Source: Pedobacter rhodius (GTDB lineage Bacteria; Bacteroidota; Bacteroidia; Sphingobacteriales; Sphingobacteriaceae). From it: a stretch of DNA of 64,000 nt. Each line of letters begins with the position of its first letter. Position 1 is the first letter of the stretch. A model generated the notes under the pieces. The model was not told where the DNA came from, searched no databases, and worked only from the letters and a program-made list of their open reading frames with translations. A program made the translations under genes and the position numbers. Positions 8,312-17,448 of this stretch are shown one piece after another. The stretch lies in contig NZ_JAPWGL010000003.1 of assembly GCF_027213645.1 (NCBI RefSeq), positions 248,001-312,000 on the forward strand, in the 5' to 3' direction.

Positions 8312-9225
8312 AGAATATACTCATCATTTATTGGCTTAACAGGTTCAGGGATTTCTTCCTCTTCAAGCATTTGCAGCAAATTAATTTCAATTGTTCTGGT
8401 AATTTGATTAAGCGGCACACCTGCCGAATTATTTTCGAATGGGTTAATCAGGCTCATGCCGTTTATCTGAGTAGAAACGAATACAAAACCAATCATCCAG
8501 CCTAAGAAAATCGACGCAACACCTGCTGATTGGCTGATAACCAAAGTAAACGACACAACAAAAAGCCAGATAAAAACTTTAGTTAAGTAGGTATATGTTG
8601 TTGGGAAAATCGTATTTTTTATTCTTTCACTCATACCCATTGAATCAGAGAACCGAGTTAACATTTCATTTATTTCCATAAACCTGAAACCATCAATAGC
8701 ATTAGATTTTGATAGCTTTTGCAGGTCCCTTGATTGAATATTTAAAAGCGCATTATGAGCATTATTATGCTTCTCAATTTCTTTTAAATCTTCCTCCGTC
8801 AGGTACTTGATGTAGATTTCATCAACGGCGCCACGCAGGTTTGCCTTTAAAGCATATAGAAACGCAATATGCCTGTAAACCATTTTCTTTACGGTAGGAT
8901 CGTCGTCATCTACATAATTAATTAACGCTCTGGCAAAAGATCTGGAGTCGTTAACTAAAGCGCCCCAAATTTTCCGTGCTTCCCACCACCTGTCGTAGGC
9001 TTGGTTATTATTGAAACCTATAAAAAAAGCAATTGCAGTTCCTAAAACGGTTGGTATAATTGATGGGATTTCGAAATGGTGTGCAATCAAATATGCCCTG
9101 ACCAGGTAAGCAGCGGTACAGGATGCAATCATGATTAAATCGACTTGCCATGTATTTCTTAAAATTCTTGATAGTCTGATGTTCTGTATTAAAAGCATAA
9201 ATTTATTTTTCGTATGAAAATACAA
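8308..9225 (-). CDS. Bestrophin family (UPF0187/YneE-type) anion channel
   Basis: This 305-residue protein has four main membrane segments. The diagnostic stretch GFNNNQAYDRWWEARKIWG (about residues 70-88) is the conserved bestrophin pore/neck region, and VNDSRSFARALI follows. Bacterial bestrophins form pentameric channels; some conduct cations, others anions. The C-terminus ends with an acidic tail (LLQMLEEEEIPEPVKP). The start could also be the methionine at residue 10 (MLLIQNIRL), which is closer to typical family N-termini. It converges with and overlaps the TerC stop codon. Confidence 0.92.
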   Translation of the reverse strand: MYFHTKNKFMLLIQNIRLSRILRNTWQVDLIMIASCTAAYLVRAYLIAHHFEIPSIIPTVLGTAIAFFIGFNNNQAYDRWWEARKIWGALVNDSRSFARALINYVDDDDPTVKKMVYRHIAFLYALKANLRGAVDEIYIKYLTEEDLKEIEKHNNAHNALLNIQSRDLQKLSKSNAIDGFRFMEINEMLTRFSDSMGMSERIKNTIFPTTYTYLTKVFIWLFVVSFTLVISQSAGVASIFLGWMIGFVFVSTQINGMSLINPFENNSAGVPLNQITRTIEINLLQMLEEEEIPEPVKPINDEYIL

Positions 9226-9330
9226 AACTAAAGGAGAAATGTTTCACTTGTAGAAATTAAATTTGCATGACCAGCAGTTATCGTTTTGTTGCTTAAATGT
9301 TTATCTTAGAAAGCCAAATAGCCTATCCTT

Positions 9331-10854
9331 ATGAATGAAACATTACCGCAGCATAATATTTTTAAAGTTATCGGTGCCTCGTCTTTAGGCACGCTGATAG
9401 AATGGTACGATTTCTACATTTTCGGAAGTTTAGCCGTAATTATCGGTCATCAGTTATTTCCTGAAGACGCAGGTGCTTCAGCGCTTATAAATACACTGGC
9501 CATTTTTGCCGCAGGTTTTATTGTTCGCCCTTTTGGGGCTTTAGTTTTTGGCAGGCTTGGCGATTTAATCGGAAGAAAATATACCTTTTTATTAACGCTG
9601 GTTTTAATGGGTGGTTCTACTTTTTTAATCGGTTTAATTCCGTCTTATAAAACTATCGGTTATGCCGCGCCCATTTTAGTTTTAATTTTACGATTGATAC
9701 AGGGATTAGCACTTGGTGGCGAATATGGCGGTGCAGCAACTTATGTTGCTGAACATGCGCCAAAAAACAGACGGGGCTTTTTTACCAGCTGGATTCAAAC
9801 GACAGCAACACTTGGTTTATTTCTTTCCCTTGGGATAATTGTAATTACGAAAAACATTTTAGGCGCCGAAACTTTTGGCGATTGGGGTTGGCGAATCCCT
9901 TTCTTACTTTCCATCGTTTTGGTTGGGGTTTCCATTTACATCCGAATGAAAATGCACGAATCACCGCTGTTTTCTAAACTGAAGTCGGAAGGAAAAGTAT
10001 CTAAAAACCCGTTAAAAGAAAGTTTTAACAATAAGGCTAATTTTAAAATGGTTTTGTTAGCATTATTTGGTGCAACAATGGGGCAAGGCGTAATCTGGTA
10101 TACCGGTCAGTTTTACGCGCAATCTTTTTTAGAAAACACCTGCAAACTCGATTTTAATGACTCCCGTTACATTTTACTCTGGGGCATTGCTTTTGCAACA
10201 CCGTTTTTTGTTGTCTTCGGTGCCTGGAGCGATAAAGTTGGTCGCAAATGGATTATGCTTACAGGAATGCTCTTAGGAATAATCTTTTATCGGCCTATTT
10301 ATCAAACCTTTTTAAATGATACGAGTGAGGAAAAGTTTGCTAAAAACGACTTGGTTTCAAAGCTACAGGGTTCAGCCATACTTACTCCAATTCCGAACAC
10401 AAACGATACCTTAAGAATAGTAGAAACGAAATTTTCGTTTAAAGACGGCTCCGGATATACTAAAGTAACTACCGATACCGTTTCGCTGTCTAAAGTCTTT
10501 TTGCATGGAAATGATGTATTAAAAAGCAAAATTTTACCTCAATCAATTTTCTGGAAATTTGTAGGCCTGGTGTTTTTTCAGATTTTATTAGTCACGATGG
10601 TTTACGGCCCAATTGCCGCTTTTCTGGTTGAGCTTTTTCCAACAAAAATCCGCTATACATCAATGTCCTTACCTTATCATATCGGCAATGGCGTATTTGG
10701 TGGTTTAGTCCCATTTATTGCAACATTAATTGCAAGTTTTTCAGGATCTACACCGCTATCCGGGCTTTGGTATCCGATAGGGATAGCTGCGCTGAGTCTG
10801 GTTATCGGAACGGTTTATTTATCAAACAAAAGAGATGAAAATATTAACGATTAA
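9331..10854 (+). CDS. MFS transporter of the metabolite:H+ symporter type, with a large periplasmic insertion
   Basis: This 507-residue transporter has twelve predicted helices. SSLGTLIEWYDFYIFG (residues 17-32) is the hallmark of the MHS group (ProP/KgtP/ShiA-like), and GRLGDLIGRK (74-83) and SDKVGRK (300-306) are the paired MFS loop motifs. Relatives carry organic acids, betaine, proline or shikimate with protons. Unusually, a hydrophilic segment of about 80 residues (325-405) separates TM9 and TM10; by MFS topology it should face the periplasm. The downstream small membrane gene starts three bases after the stop and is surely co-transcribed. The substrate is unknown. Confidence 0.9.
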   Translation: MNETLPQHNIFKVIGASSLGTLIEWYDFYIFGSLAVIIGHQLFPEDAGASALINTLAIFAAGFIVRPFGALVFGRLGDLIGRKYTFLLTLVLMGGSTFLIGLIPSYKTIGYAAPILVLILRLIQGLALGGEYGGAATYVAEHAPKNRRGFFTSWIQTTATLGLFLSLGIIVITKNILGAETFGDWGWRIPFLLSIVLVGVSIYIRMKMHESPLFSKLKSEGKVSKNPLKESFNNKANFKMVLLALFGATMGQGVIWYTGQFYAQSFLENTCKLDFNDSRYILLWGIAFATPFFVVFGAWSDKVGRKWIMLTGMLLGIIFYRPIYQTFLNDTSEEKFAKNDLVSKLQGSAILTPIPNTNDTLRIVETKFSFKDGSGYTKVTTDTVSLSKVFLHGNDVLKSKILPQSIFWKFVGLVFFQILLVTMVYGPIAAFLVELFPTKIRYTSMSLPYHIGNGVFGGLVPFIATLIASFSGSTPLSGLWYPIGIAALSLVIGTVYLSNKRDENIND

Positions 10855-10857
10855 AAT

Positions 10858-11106
10858 ATGAATGCGTTAAAGAAATTTTTAGGTTTAGTCTGGATGATTT
10901 TAGGCCCGGTTGCAATGACTTTTTTATTTATCCAGGCGATAGATAAAGTTAGTTTGGCACATACAGAGGTGGAAAGAACAAATACCCTGTTGCAATGGGC
11001 GATTATCCTTTTTATCTTCTTCCCGATTAGTTTAGGCTTAATGATTTTCGGCTTTTACGCCTGGAAGGGTGAATATGAAAACCTTGAAAATTCGCAAAAG
11101 GTTTAA
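10858..11106 (+). CDS. Small two-helix membrane protein paired with the MHS transporter
   Basis: This 82-residue protein has two membrane helices (about 8-27 and 45-68) separated by a short polar loop (DKVSLAHTEVERTNTLLQ), and a charged tail. It lies three bases after the transporter stop, so it is probably translationally linked and may be an accessory or stabilising subunit. I do not recognise a characterised family. Confidence 0.75.
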   Translation: MNALKKFLGLVWMILGPVAMTFLFIQAIDKVSLAHTEVERTNTLLQWAIILFIFFPISLGLMIFGFYAWKGEYENLENSQKV

Positions 11107-11185
11107 AGATTTGGCTTGCCACGGAAGCACGGATTAACAGGAAGTTTTTTTTCTGTGAATTCGTATTTCCGTGCTAATGGACTTT

Positions 11186-12370
11186 TTACAAAACCCTCAA
11201 CAATAAACCTTTCAAATACTCCCCTTCGGAAAAGGAAATCCTCACCGGGTGATCTTCGGGCTGGCAGAATTGTTTGATTACCTGAACTTCTTTACCGGCA
11301 TCAAGTGCGGCCCAGGCAATAATTTGTTTAAAGGTTTCAATATCAACCGCGCCTGAACAAGAGAATGTAGCAAGCAAACCGCCTTTTTCCAGCAGCAGCA
11401 TACCTAAACGGTTTAAGTCTTTATACGCTCTTGCGGCTCTGTCTAAAGCCGAACGTGACGGGGCGTATTTTGGCGGGTCTAAAACGATCACATCAAACAA
11501 TTCTCCTGATTCTTTAAAAGCCCGCAACTGCTTGTTCACATCAGACTGTATTGCGGTTACTTTAGCAACATCAAAATTGTTAAGCTCAACATTCTGCTTT
11601 AAAGTGTCTACCGCTAATGCCGAACTATCTACACTGGTAATACTTGCGGCGCCGTTGGCCAAACTATTTAAACTGAAACCGCCACTATAACTGAAGCAAT
11701 CTAAAACGTTTTTACCTTTTGTATAGCTGGCCAGAATTTTTCGGTTATCGCGTTGGTCGCAATAAAACCCTGATTTTTGTCCTTCGGCGATGTTAATATT
11801 GTAGGCAATTCCGTTTTCTTTAACTTCTAAAAACTCTGGCGGATTTTCACCCCAAAGCAAGCCGTTTTCAATAGGTAAGCCTTCATGTCCACGAGCTGTA
11901 GCATCGCTTTTATCGAATATCCCCTTCGGGTTTAATTCTGTTCTTAAACCTTCTACGATATCCGTTTTTACTTTCTCAATCCCGGAACTTAATATTTGGA
12001 GTGATAAAAAATCAGCGTATTTATCTACAATTAAGCCGGGTAAAAAATCGGCTTCAGAAAAAACCAAACGGCATGTATTGGTTTCTTCCGATAAAATGAA
12101 CTGACGTGAGGCAATCGCTTGTTTTAAACGATTTTGATACCAGTTTTTATCAATAATTTGCGTTTCATCCCATTCTAAAAGGCGAACAGCAACGCGAGAA
12201 TTGCTATTAAAATAGCCGTATGCCAGAAATTCATTATCAAAAGCAAATACTTTTACAACATCACCATCTTCCGGTTTTCCCTTAATTTTTTCCAAAGCAC
12301 CTGAAAATACCCATGGGTGCCTTTGTAATGCTGCTTTTTCTTTGCCCTTTTTTAATATGATATCGACCAT
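11186..12370 (-). CDS. Class I SAM-dependent rRNA methyltransferase, RlmI-like
   Basis: This 394-residue protein has an N-terminal PUA RNA-binding domain (about 1-75, including HPWVFSGALEKIKG), a linker, and a Rossmann methyltransferase domain. Visible motifs are NVLDCFSYSGGFSL (SAM-binding motif I), VIVLDPPKYAPSR (motif IV DPPKY) and FSCSGAVD. This is the RlmI (23S rRNA m5C1962) architecture, in which a Cys near FSCSG and the DPP motif serve catalysis. It is probably a single-gene unit. The orthology is likely but the target base is inferred. Confidence 0.9.
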   Translation of the reverse strand: MVDIILKKGKEKAALQRHPWVFSGALEKIKGKPEDGDVVKVFAFDNEFLAYGYFNSNSRVAVRLLEWDETQIIDKNWYQNRLKQAIASRQFILSEETNTCRLVFSEADFLPGLIVDKYADFLSLQILSSGIEKVKTDIVEGLRTELNPKGIFDKSDATARGHEGLPIENGLLWGENPPEFLEVKENGIAYNINIAEGQKSGFYCDQRDNRKILASYTKGKNVLDCFSYSGGFSLNSLANGAASITSVDSSALAVDTLKQNVELNNFDVAKVTAIQSDVNKQLRAFKESGELFDVIVLDPPKYAPSRSALDRAARAYKDLNRLGMLLLEKGGLLATFSCSGAVDIETFKQIIAWAALDAGKEVQVIKQFCQPEDHPVRISFSEGEYLKGLLLRVL

Positions 12371-12450
12371 GGCGCAAAGGTAATAATTAGTTTTAGTATG
12401 GAGATTTGATAATTTCAGCCTGGCTTTTTCGACAATTAAGAAAACGATTT

Positions 12451-13467
12451 TTAAATTTCCTGCATGGTCACTAACTGCGTATCCAAAACCCTTGTTTCGA
12501 ATTCCGTGACAGGCCTTTTTGCCTCAATCATAGAAATAAGTAATTCGGTTGCCACCTGCCCAATTTCGAAAGCAGGTTGCTTTACGGAGGTTAACGACGG
12601 ACTGAAAAGTTCAACGAGGTTTGAGTTTGTAAAGCCGGCGATGGCAATCTTATTTACAATTTCGGGATTGGTCTTTTTTAAAGCCATGATAAAACCTGTT
12701 GTAAGCCTATCGGCTGATATAAAAATTCCATCCGGGTTTAAGGGTAGCAGCGCTTTAACAGCTTGCTCCAGCTCATCACTATGCATGCCGCCGTGCTGGC
12801 AAAACTTTACCAATTGTGGATTAAAATCAATATGGTGTTTCGCTAATGCCGCTTTATAGCCTTCCAGTCTTTCCTTTGTAGTCGATAAATTTTGTGAGCT
12901 GGTAAGGTTTGCAATTGTTCTTTTTCCCGATAAAATAAGGTGCTCGGTTGCATCAAAAGAGCCTTTGAAATTATTTGCTATAACTTTATGTGTGTCGAAA
13001 TTATCGGGGACTCTATCAAAAAAAACAATTGGTAAGCCCTTTGCATACAAAGCTCTTAAATAATCGACATCCTGTGTTTCCGAGGAAAGCGCAATCAGTA
13101 AACCATCAATAGAACGAGAGGCCAGGTGCTCAACGTTAAGCTTTTCCTGCTTATGTGATTCATGGCTTTGAGAAATAATAACATGGTAATCTTTTGCGTA
13201 AGCAATAGATTCAATCCCATTTATGACCTGTGAAAAAAAGTTGTTGGCAATTTCGCTTACAATAATGCCGATGGAATAGCTTCTACGTTCTTTTAAACTG
13301 CGGGCAATAGGATTAGGGCGATAATTTACCTTTTCTGCATAGGCTAAAACGAGCTTCTTTGTTTCATCACTAATTTCGTACCGATCTCTCAGGGCTCTGG
13401 AAACTGTAGAGGTAGAAAGCCCCAGGGCTTTAGCAATATCTTTTATGGTTGACGTTTCAAATCTCAT
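12451..13467 (-). CDS. LacI family transcriptional regulator, probable regulator of the uronate operon
   Basis: This 338-residue protein starts with a helix-turn-helix (TIKDIAKALGLSTSTVSRALRD, about residues 7-28) and hinge helix (YRPNPIARSLKERRSY), followed by a periplasmic-binding-protein-like sensor domain (SIGIIVSEIANNFFSQVING onward). It sits directly downstream of gapN, the last gene of the uronate cluster, but a strong terminator at 13588-13640 separates them, so it is transcribed on its own. Control of the uxa/kdg genes, with a uronate or pathway intermediate as inducer, is inferred from position. Confidence 0.93.
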   Translation of the reverse strand: MRFETSTIKDIAKALGLSTSTVSRALRDRYEISDETKKLVLAYAEKVNYRPNPIARSLKERRSYSIGIIVSEIANNFFSQVINGIESIAYAKDYHVIISQSHESHKQEKLNVEHLASRSIDGLLIALSSETQDVDYLRALYAKGLPIVFFDRVPDNFDTHKVIANNFKGSFDATEHLILSGKRTIANLTSSQNLSTTKERLEGYKAALAKHHIDFNPQLVKFCQHGGMHSDELEQAVKALLPLNPDGIFISADRLTTGFIMALKKTNPEIVNKIAIAGFTNSNLVELFSPSLTSVKQPAFEIGQVATELLISMIEAKRPVTEFETRVLDTQLVTMQEI

Positions 13468-13587
13468 TTCATGAACTTGCTACCAAGTTACAAAAAATAT
13501 CTTTTTAAGATTGTTGAAAGCGTGTGTATAGATAAACGGCTCCTAAAAAGCCAGCCAAAGATTGGCAGATTTCGACATCTACATTAC

Positions 13588-13640
13588 AAAAAAAGCTTTG
13601 ACAACTTTTATGCGGTTATAACCAAAAAGCTGTCAAAGCT
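13588..13640 (-). terminator. Terminator at the 3' end of the uronate operon
   Basis: A 16-bp stem with one wobble (13594-13609 with 13625-13640) lies 26 bp after the gapN stop. On the minus strand it is followed by a run of T residues (A-run at 13588-13594 on the plus strand). The loop holds the small palindrome GGTTATAACC. It separates gapN from the lacI-type gene. Confidence 0.85.
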
Positions 13641-13666
13641 AAACTTAATGTATTAATCTACTATGG

Positions 13667-15292
13667 CTAAAAAATATACTTTGTGCTGAGGAAATTCGAA
13701 TCATCGCCACTCACAATCTCGTTTAATAATTTCTTATTGCTATCCGTAAGTTTGGTAGCGACTAAAGAGCGAATAGAAAAAGAACGTAACGCATCAACAA
13801 CAGAAAGTGTTCCTTCGGCACTATCTTTTCTTCCTGTAAAAGGGAAAACATCCGGACCACGCTGGCATTGGCAGTTAATATTTACACGACTAACCTGGTT
13901 TACCAAAGGGTCAATTAATGAAGATATTACTGCAGCATTGTTACTGAAAATACTTACCTGCTGGCCGTGTGGCGAACCGATTAAATACTCAATAGGTTCT
14001 TCCAGATCATCAAACGGAACGACCGGAATAACCGGGCCGAATTGTTCTTCGCGATACAATTTCATATTGGCGTTTACCGGATACATAATTGCCGGATAAA
14101 CGAATGTTTCCAATGTTTGTCCGCCGTTTTTGTTAACCACTTTAGCGCCATGAGCAATCGCATCATCAATACATTCCTTTAAATATTCTGGTTTATTCAA
14201 TTCGGGAAGCGGTGTTAATGCAACGCCTTTTTCCCATGGCATACCGAATTTTAATTTTTCCACTTCAGCAGATAAACGTTTTAAAAATTCCTGCGCCAAA
14301 CTGCGATGCACATAAACAATTTTAATTGCCGTACAACGCTGGCCATTAAAAGAAAGTGAGCCTAAAACAGTTTCAGAAACGGCCAAATTCAAATCAGCAT
14401 CTTTTGTTATAATGGCCGCATTTTTTGCATCCAAACCTAAAATTGCCCGCAAACGATTTACCTTAGGATGCAGCTTCTTAAGTTCGTTAGCCACCTTACT
14501 TGAGCCGATTAAGGTTAATACATTAATTTTCCCTGATTTCATTAATCCCGGAACAATCGTATTTCCGCGGCCGTAAATCGTATTTACAACGCCTTTCGGA
14601 AAGCTGGAGCGGAAGGCTTCAAGTAATGGATAATGCAATAAAGTTCCGTGCTTAGGTGGTTTAAATAAAAGTGTATTCCCCATAATTAAGGCCGGGATAA
14701 GCGTTGTAAAAGTTTCGTTCAGGGGATAGTTAAAAGGCCCCATACAAAGCACTACGCCAAGCGGTGAACGACGAACCTGGGCAACAATTCCCTGCTCAAT
14801 TTCGAAGCGGGATGATTGCCTGTCGATATCTTTTAATGCATCAATTGTTGCATAGATGTATTCTACAGTACGGTCAAATTCCTTTACCGAGTCGGCATAA
14901 GATTTACCAATTTCCCACATAATTAATTTTGCAACGATATCTTTTTGCTCAATCATTTTATGCGTGAAATTTTCCACGCAGGTAATGCGATCGGCCACAC
15001 TCATGGTTGGCCATTGTCCGCGACCATTATCATAGGCAGCAACTGCTGCATCTAACGCTTCGGTAGATTCTTTCTCTGTACAAACAGGAAAACTTCCGAT
15101 GCGTTTTCGCTTTAGTCCATCGGCAGTTTTTACACATACCGGGGAAAATACTTCATTAAAAGGACCGGTCCAGGTTTTCATTTCGCCGTTAGAAAGAAAT
15201 TCTTTTTGATTGATTTCTTCCTTGAGCCTGAATTCCTCCGGAATCTGGCTTTCATCAACGAAAATACTTTCGAGATTTAAAGTTGTGCTCAA
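13667..15292 (-). CDS. gapN: NADP-dependent (non-phosphorylating type) glyceraldehyde-3-phosphate dehydrogenase, ALDH superfamily
   Basis: This 541-residue aldehyde dehydrogenase has the catalytic nucleophile Cys320 in SFNGQRCTAIK and the oxyanion-hole Asn in MGPFNYPLNETF (about 185-196). GapN enzymes oxidise glyceraldehyde-3-phosphate directly to 3-phosphoglycerate with NADP+, skipping ATP formation. The setting supports this: eda, two genes upstream, releases glyceraldehyde-3-phosphate. Oddly, the usual ELGGK segment that carries the general-base Glu reads LGLDAK here (residues 285-290), with Gly286 where Glu is expected. The protein is also longer than classical GapN (about 475) by an N-terminal extension of some 50 residues. 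The family is sure; the exact substrate is inferred. Confidence 0.85.
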   Translation of the reverse strand: MSTTLNLESIFVDESQIPEEFRLKEEINQKEFLSNGEMKTWTGPFNEVFSPVCVKTADGLKRKRIGSFPVCTEKESTEALDAAVAAYDNGRGQWPTMSVADRITCVENFTHKMIEQKDIVAKLIMWEIGKSYADSVKEFDRTVEYIYATIDALKDIDRQSSRFEIEQGIVAQVRRSPLGVVLCMGPFNYPLNETFTTLIPALIMGNTLLFKPPKHGTLLHYPLLEAFRSSFPKGVVNTIYGRGNTIVPGLMKSGKINVLTLIGSSKVANELKKLHPKVNRLRAILGLDAKNAAIITKDADLNLAVSETVLGSLSFNGQRCTAIKIVYVHRSLAQEFLKRLSAEVEKLKFGMPWEKGVALTPLPELNKPEYLKECIDDAIAHGAKVVNKNGGQTLETFVYPAIMYPVNANMKLYREEQFGPVIPVVPFDDLEEPIEYLIGSPHGQQVSIFSNNAAVISSLIDPLVNQVSRVNINCQCQRGPDVFPFTGRKDSAEGTLSVVDALRSFSIRSLVATKLTDSNKKLLNEIVSGDDSNFLSTKYIF

Positions 15293-15394
15293 TTTGGTTT
15301 GTTTTAGGGTTTATAAATATTGTTACTCCATAGTTTAAGTATAGATTTTGGTTTAAATAATTGAAGAACGTTAAAGCAAATCCTTCAATAAATT

Positions 15395-16765
15395 TTAAAG
15401 TTCAATGATCTTCATTTTTGGAACCAATGTTTTCATAATCGTCCATGCAATAATATAGGCAACCGCGCAAAAAGCAAACATTATGGTGTAACCGGTTTGG
15501 ATGTGCCCGAGTGTTTTGTAGTGATCGAACAAAGCACCACCAACCTTTGATACAATAACACCACCAATACCGCCTGCCATACCACCAATTCCGATAATGG
15601 AGCCTATGGCTTTTTTAGGAAACATATCTGATACCGTCGTAAAAATATTAGCCGACCATGCCTGATGTGCAGATGCACCTATTCCGATTAAGACTACTGG
15701 AATCCAATACGTATAGTGGCCAAAAGGTTGTGCCAATAAAATAACCAATGGAAACAAAGCTATAACCAGCATAGCCTTCATCCGTCCTTCATATGCATTA
15801 TAACCCTTTTTAAGAAAATAGGCAGGAAACCAGCCTCCACCAATACTACCGATCATTGTCATGCTATATAAAATCAGCAATGGGAAGGAAATGGAGGTTC
15901 CTTCCATTCCATATTGTGCTTTAAGGTAAGACGGCAGCCAGAATAGGAAAAACCACCATACACCATCCGTCATAAACTTACCAAAAGTAAATGCCCAGGT
16001 TTGCTTATAACCGAGCAGCTTAATCCAGGAAACTTTTTTAGCCTCTACTTCAGATTCTGATGGAATAATAGCTTTTTGATCCGGATCGAGTAAAATATAT
16101 TCCAGTTCAGCCTTGGATAAACGTTTTTGCTGCTCTGGTTTTTCATAGAAAATGAACCAGAATATTAACCATAGGAAGCCAATGGCTCCGATGATCATAA
16201 ATGCGCTTTCCCAGCCCCAGGCTTTAGCAATATACGGCACAGTTGCAGGTGCTAATATGGCGCCCACATTTGCGCCGGAATTAAAAATTCCTGTTGCGAA
16301 AGACCGTTCTTTTTTAGGGAAATATTCTGCAGTAGCCTTAATCGCTGCAGGAAAATTACCGGACTCCCCAAAGCCCAAAACCGCTCGTGAAACAATAAAG
16401 CCCAAAACGGAAACAGACAGACCTGTAATGCCAATTAGAGCTAAGAGCGATGAAATTGCGCCTCCAAGCGGAATGGCCTTCGCATGCAAGATGGCACCTA
16501 ACGACCATATAATAATTGCAATTGCGTAACCCCATTTAGTGCCCAGTTTATCGATAATCCTTCCTGCAAATAACATGGAAATGGCGTAAACAAATTGAAA
16601 TGCGGCAGTAATATTGGCATAGTCGCTGTTTGTCCAGCCGAATTCCGTTTCAAGCTTACCTGAAAGTAAGCTCAATACCTGGCGGTCTAAATAATTAACT
16701 GTAGTTGCAAAAAACAAGAGTGCACATATCGTCCACCTGTATTTGCCTATTTTTGGTTGGTTCAT
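15395..16765 (-). CDS. exuT: MFS hexuronate transporter
   Basis: This 456-residue transporter of the anion:cation symporter group has twelve helices. NYLDRQVLSLLSGKLETEFGW-type N-terminus (about residues 24-44) and the loop AGRIIDKLGTKWG (about 67-79) match ExuT/GudP-like proteins. VLGFGESGNFPAAIKATAEYF (about 129-149) is the conserved TM4 signature. It would import galacturonate or glucuronate with protons. It lies 20 bp after eda and 102 bp before gapN within the uronate operon, which strongly supports a uronate substrate. Confidence 0.92.
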   Translation of the reverse strand: MNQPKIGKYRWTICALLFFATTVNYLDRQVLSLLSGKLETEFGWTNSDYANITAAFQFVYAISMLFAGRIIDKLGTKWGYAIAIIIWSLGAILHAKAIPLGGAISSLLALIGITGLSVSVLGFIVSRAVLGFGESGNFPAAIKATAEYFPKKERSFATGIFNSGANVGAILAPATVPYIAKAWGWESAFMIIGAIGFLWLIFWFIFYEKPEQQKRLSKAELEYILLDPDQKAIIPSESEVEAKKVSWIKLLGYKQTWAFTFGKFMTDGVWWFFLFWLPSYLKAQYGMEGTSISFPLLILYSMTMIGSIGGGWFPAYFLKKGYNAYEGRMKAMLVIALFPLVILLAQPFGHYTYWIPVVLIGIGASAHQAWSANIFTTVSDMFPKKAIGSIIGIGGMAGGIGGVIVSKVGGALFDHYKTLGHIQTGYTIMFAFCAVAYIIAWTIMKTLVPKMKIIEL

Positions 16766-16785
16766 TTGGTTAGGTTGCTTTTCTT

Positions 16786-17448
16786 TTATTTACTCTGCTG
16801 AATCAAATCAAGCGCTCGTTTGGTGTTATCTAAAAGTTCATCATACAGGCCTTTGCTCATTACTTCTTTGCTGATTAATTTACTACCCATACCAACCGCA
16901 CAAACACCCGATTTAAACCAGTTTTTAAGGTTGTCAGAATTAATTTCTACACCACCTGTTGGCATAAATAATTGTCCGGCGAACAAATCTTTAATTGATG
17001 AAATAAATTCAGGGCCCAAAATATTTGCCGGAAAAATTTTAATCAACATTGCTTTATGTTCTTGCGCGATGCTAATTTCAGTCGGCGTCATACAGCCCGG
17101 AATCCAGAGCATGCCGATTTTATTTGCAATTTCTGCAACAGCAGGGTTTACGATTGGTGCAACAATAAAATCGGTTCCGGCTTCGATAAATGCATGCGCA
17201 TCGGCAGGTGTTTTTATGGTACCGATACCTAAGTATAAATCCGGCATTTCAGCATCGCGAACTTCTTTTAACTTCCTGAAGTTTGGCAATGCAGATTTAC
17301 CTCTGTTCGTATACTCAAAAACACGAACACCAGCTTTATATAAAGTACGAAGTATTTCCACACTTCCTTTCTCGCTATCCTGGTAAAAAAGAGGCAACAT
17401 GCCCTGATCTAAAATCGCGTCTAAAATTTTATGCTTATTGCTTATCAT
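16786..17448 (-). CDS. eda: Bifunctional 4-hydroxy-2-oxoglutarate / 2-dehydro-3-deoxyphosphogluconate (KDPG) aldolase
   Basis: This 220-residue TIM-barrel aldolase cleaves KDPG to pyruvate and glyceraldehyde-3-phosphate. The Schiff-base lysine is Lys137 in MLIKIFPAN, the catalytic Glu is in VFEYTNRG (Glu45), and GTIKTPADA binds phosphate or substrate. Its start codon overlaps the kdgK stop by four bases (ATGA type), so the kinase making its substrate is translationally coupled to it. This is the last common step of the uronate route. Confidence 0.96.
   Translation of the reverse strand: MISNKHKILDAILDQGMLPLFYQDSEKGSVEILRTLYKAGVRVFEYTNRGKSALPNFRKLKEVRDAEMPDLYLGIGTIKTPADAHAFIEAGTDFIVAPIVNPAVAEIANKIGMLWIPGCMTPTEISIAQEHKAMLIKIFPANILGPEFISSIKDLFAGQLFMPTGGVEINSDNLKNWFKSGVCAVGMGSKLISKEVMSKGLYDELLDNTKRALDLIQQSK

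Noticed and set aside
13471..13656. 61-residue ORF between the LacI-type gene and gapN
   Set aside because: It spans the terminator hairpin at 13588-13640 and lacks any protein-like features.
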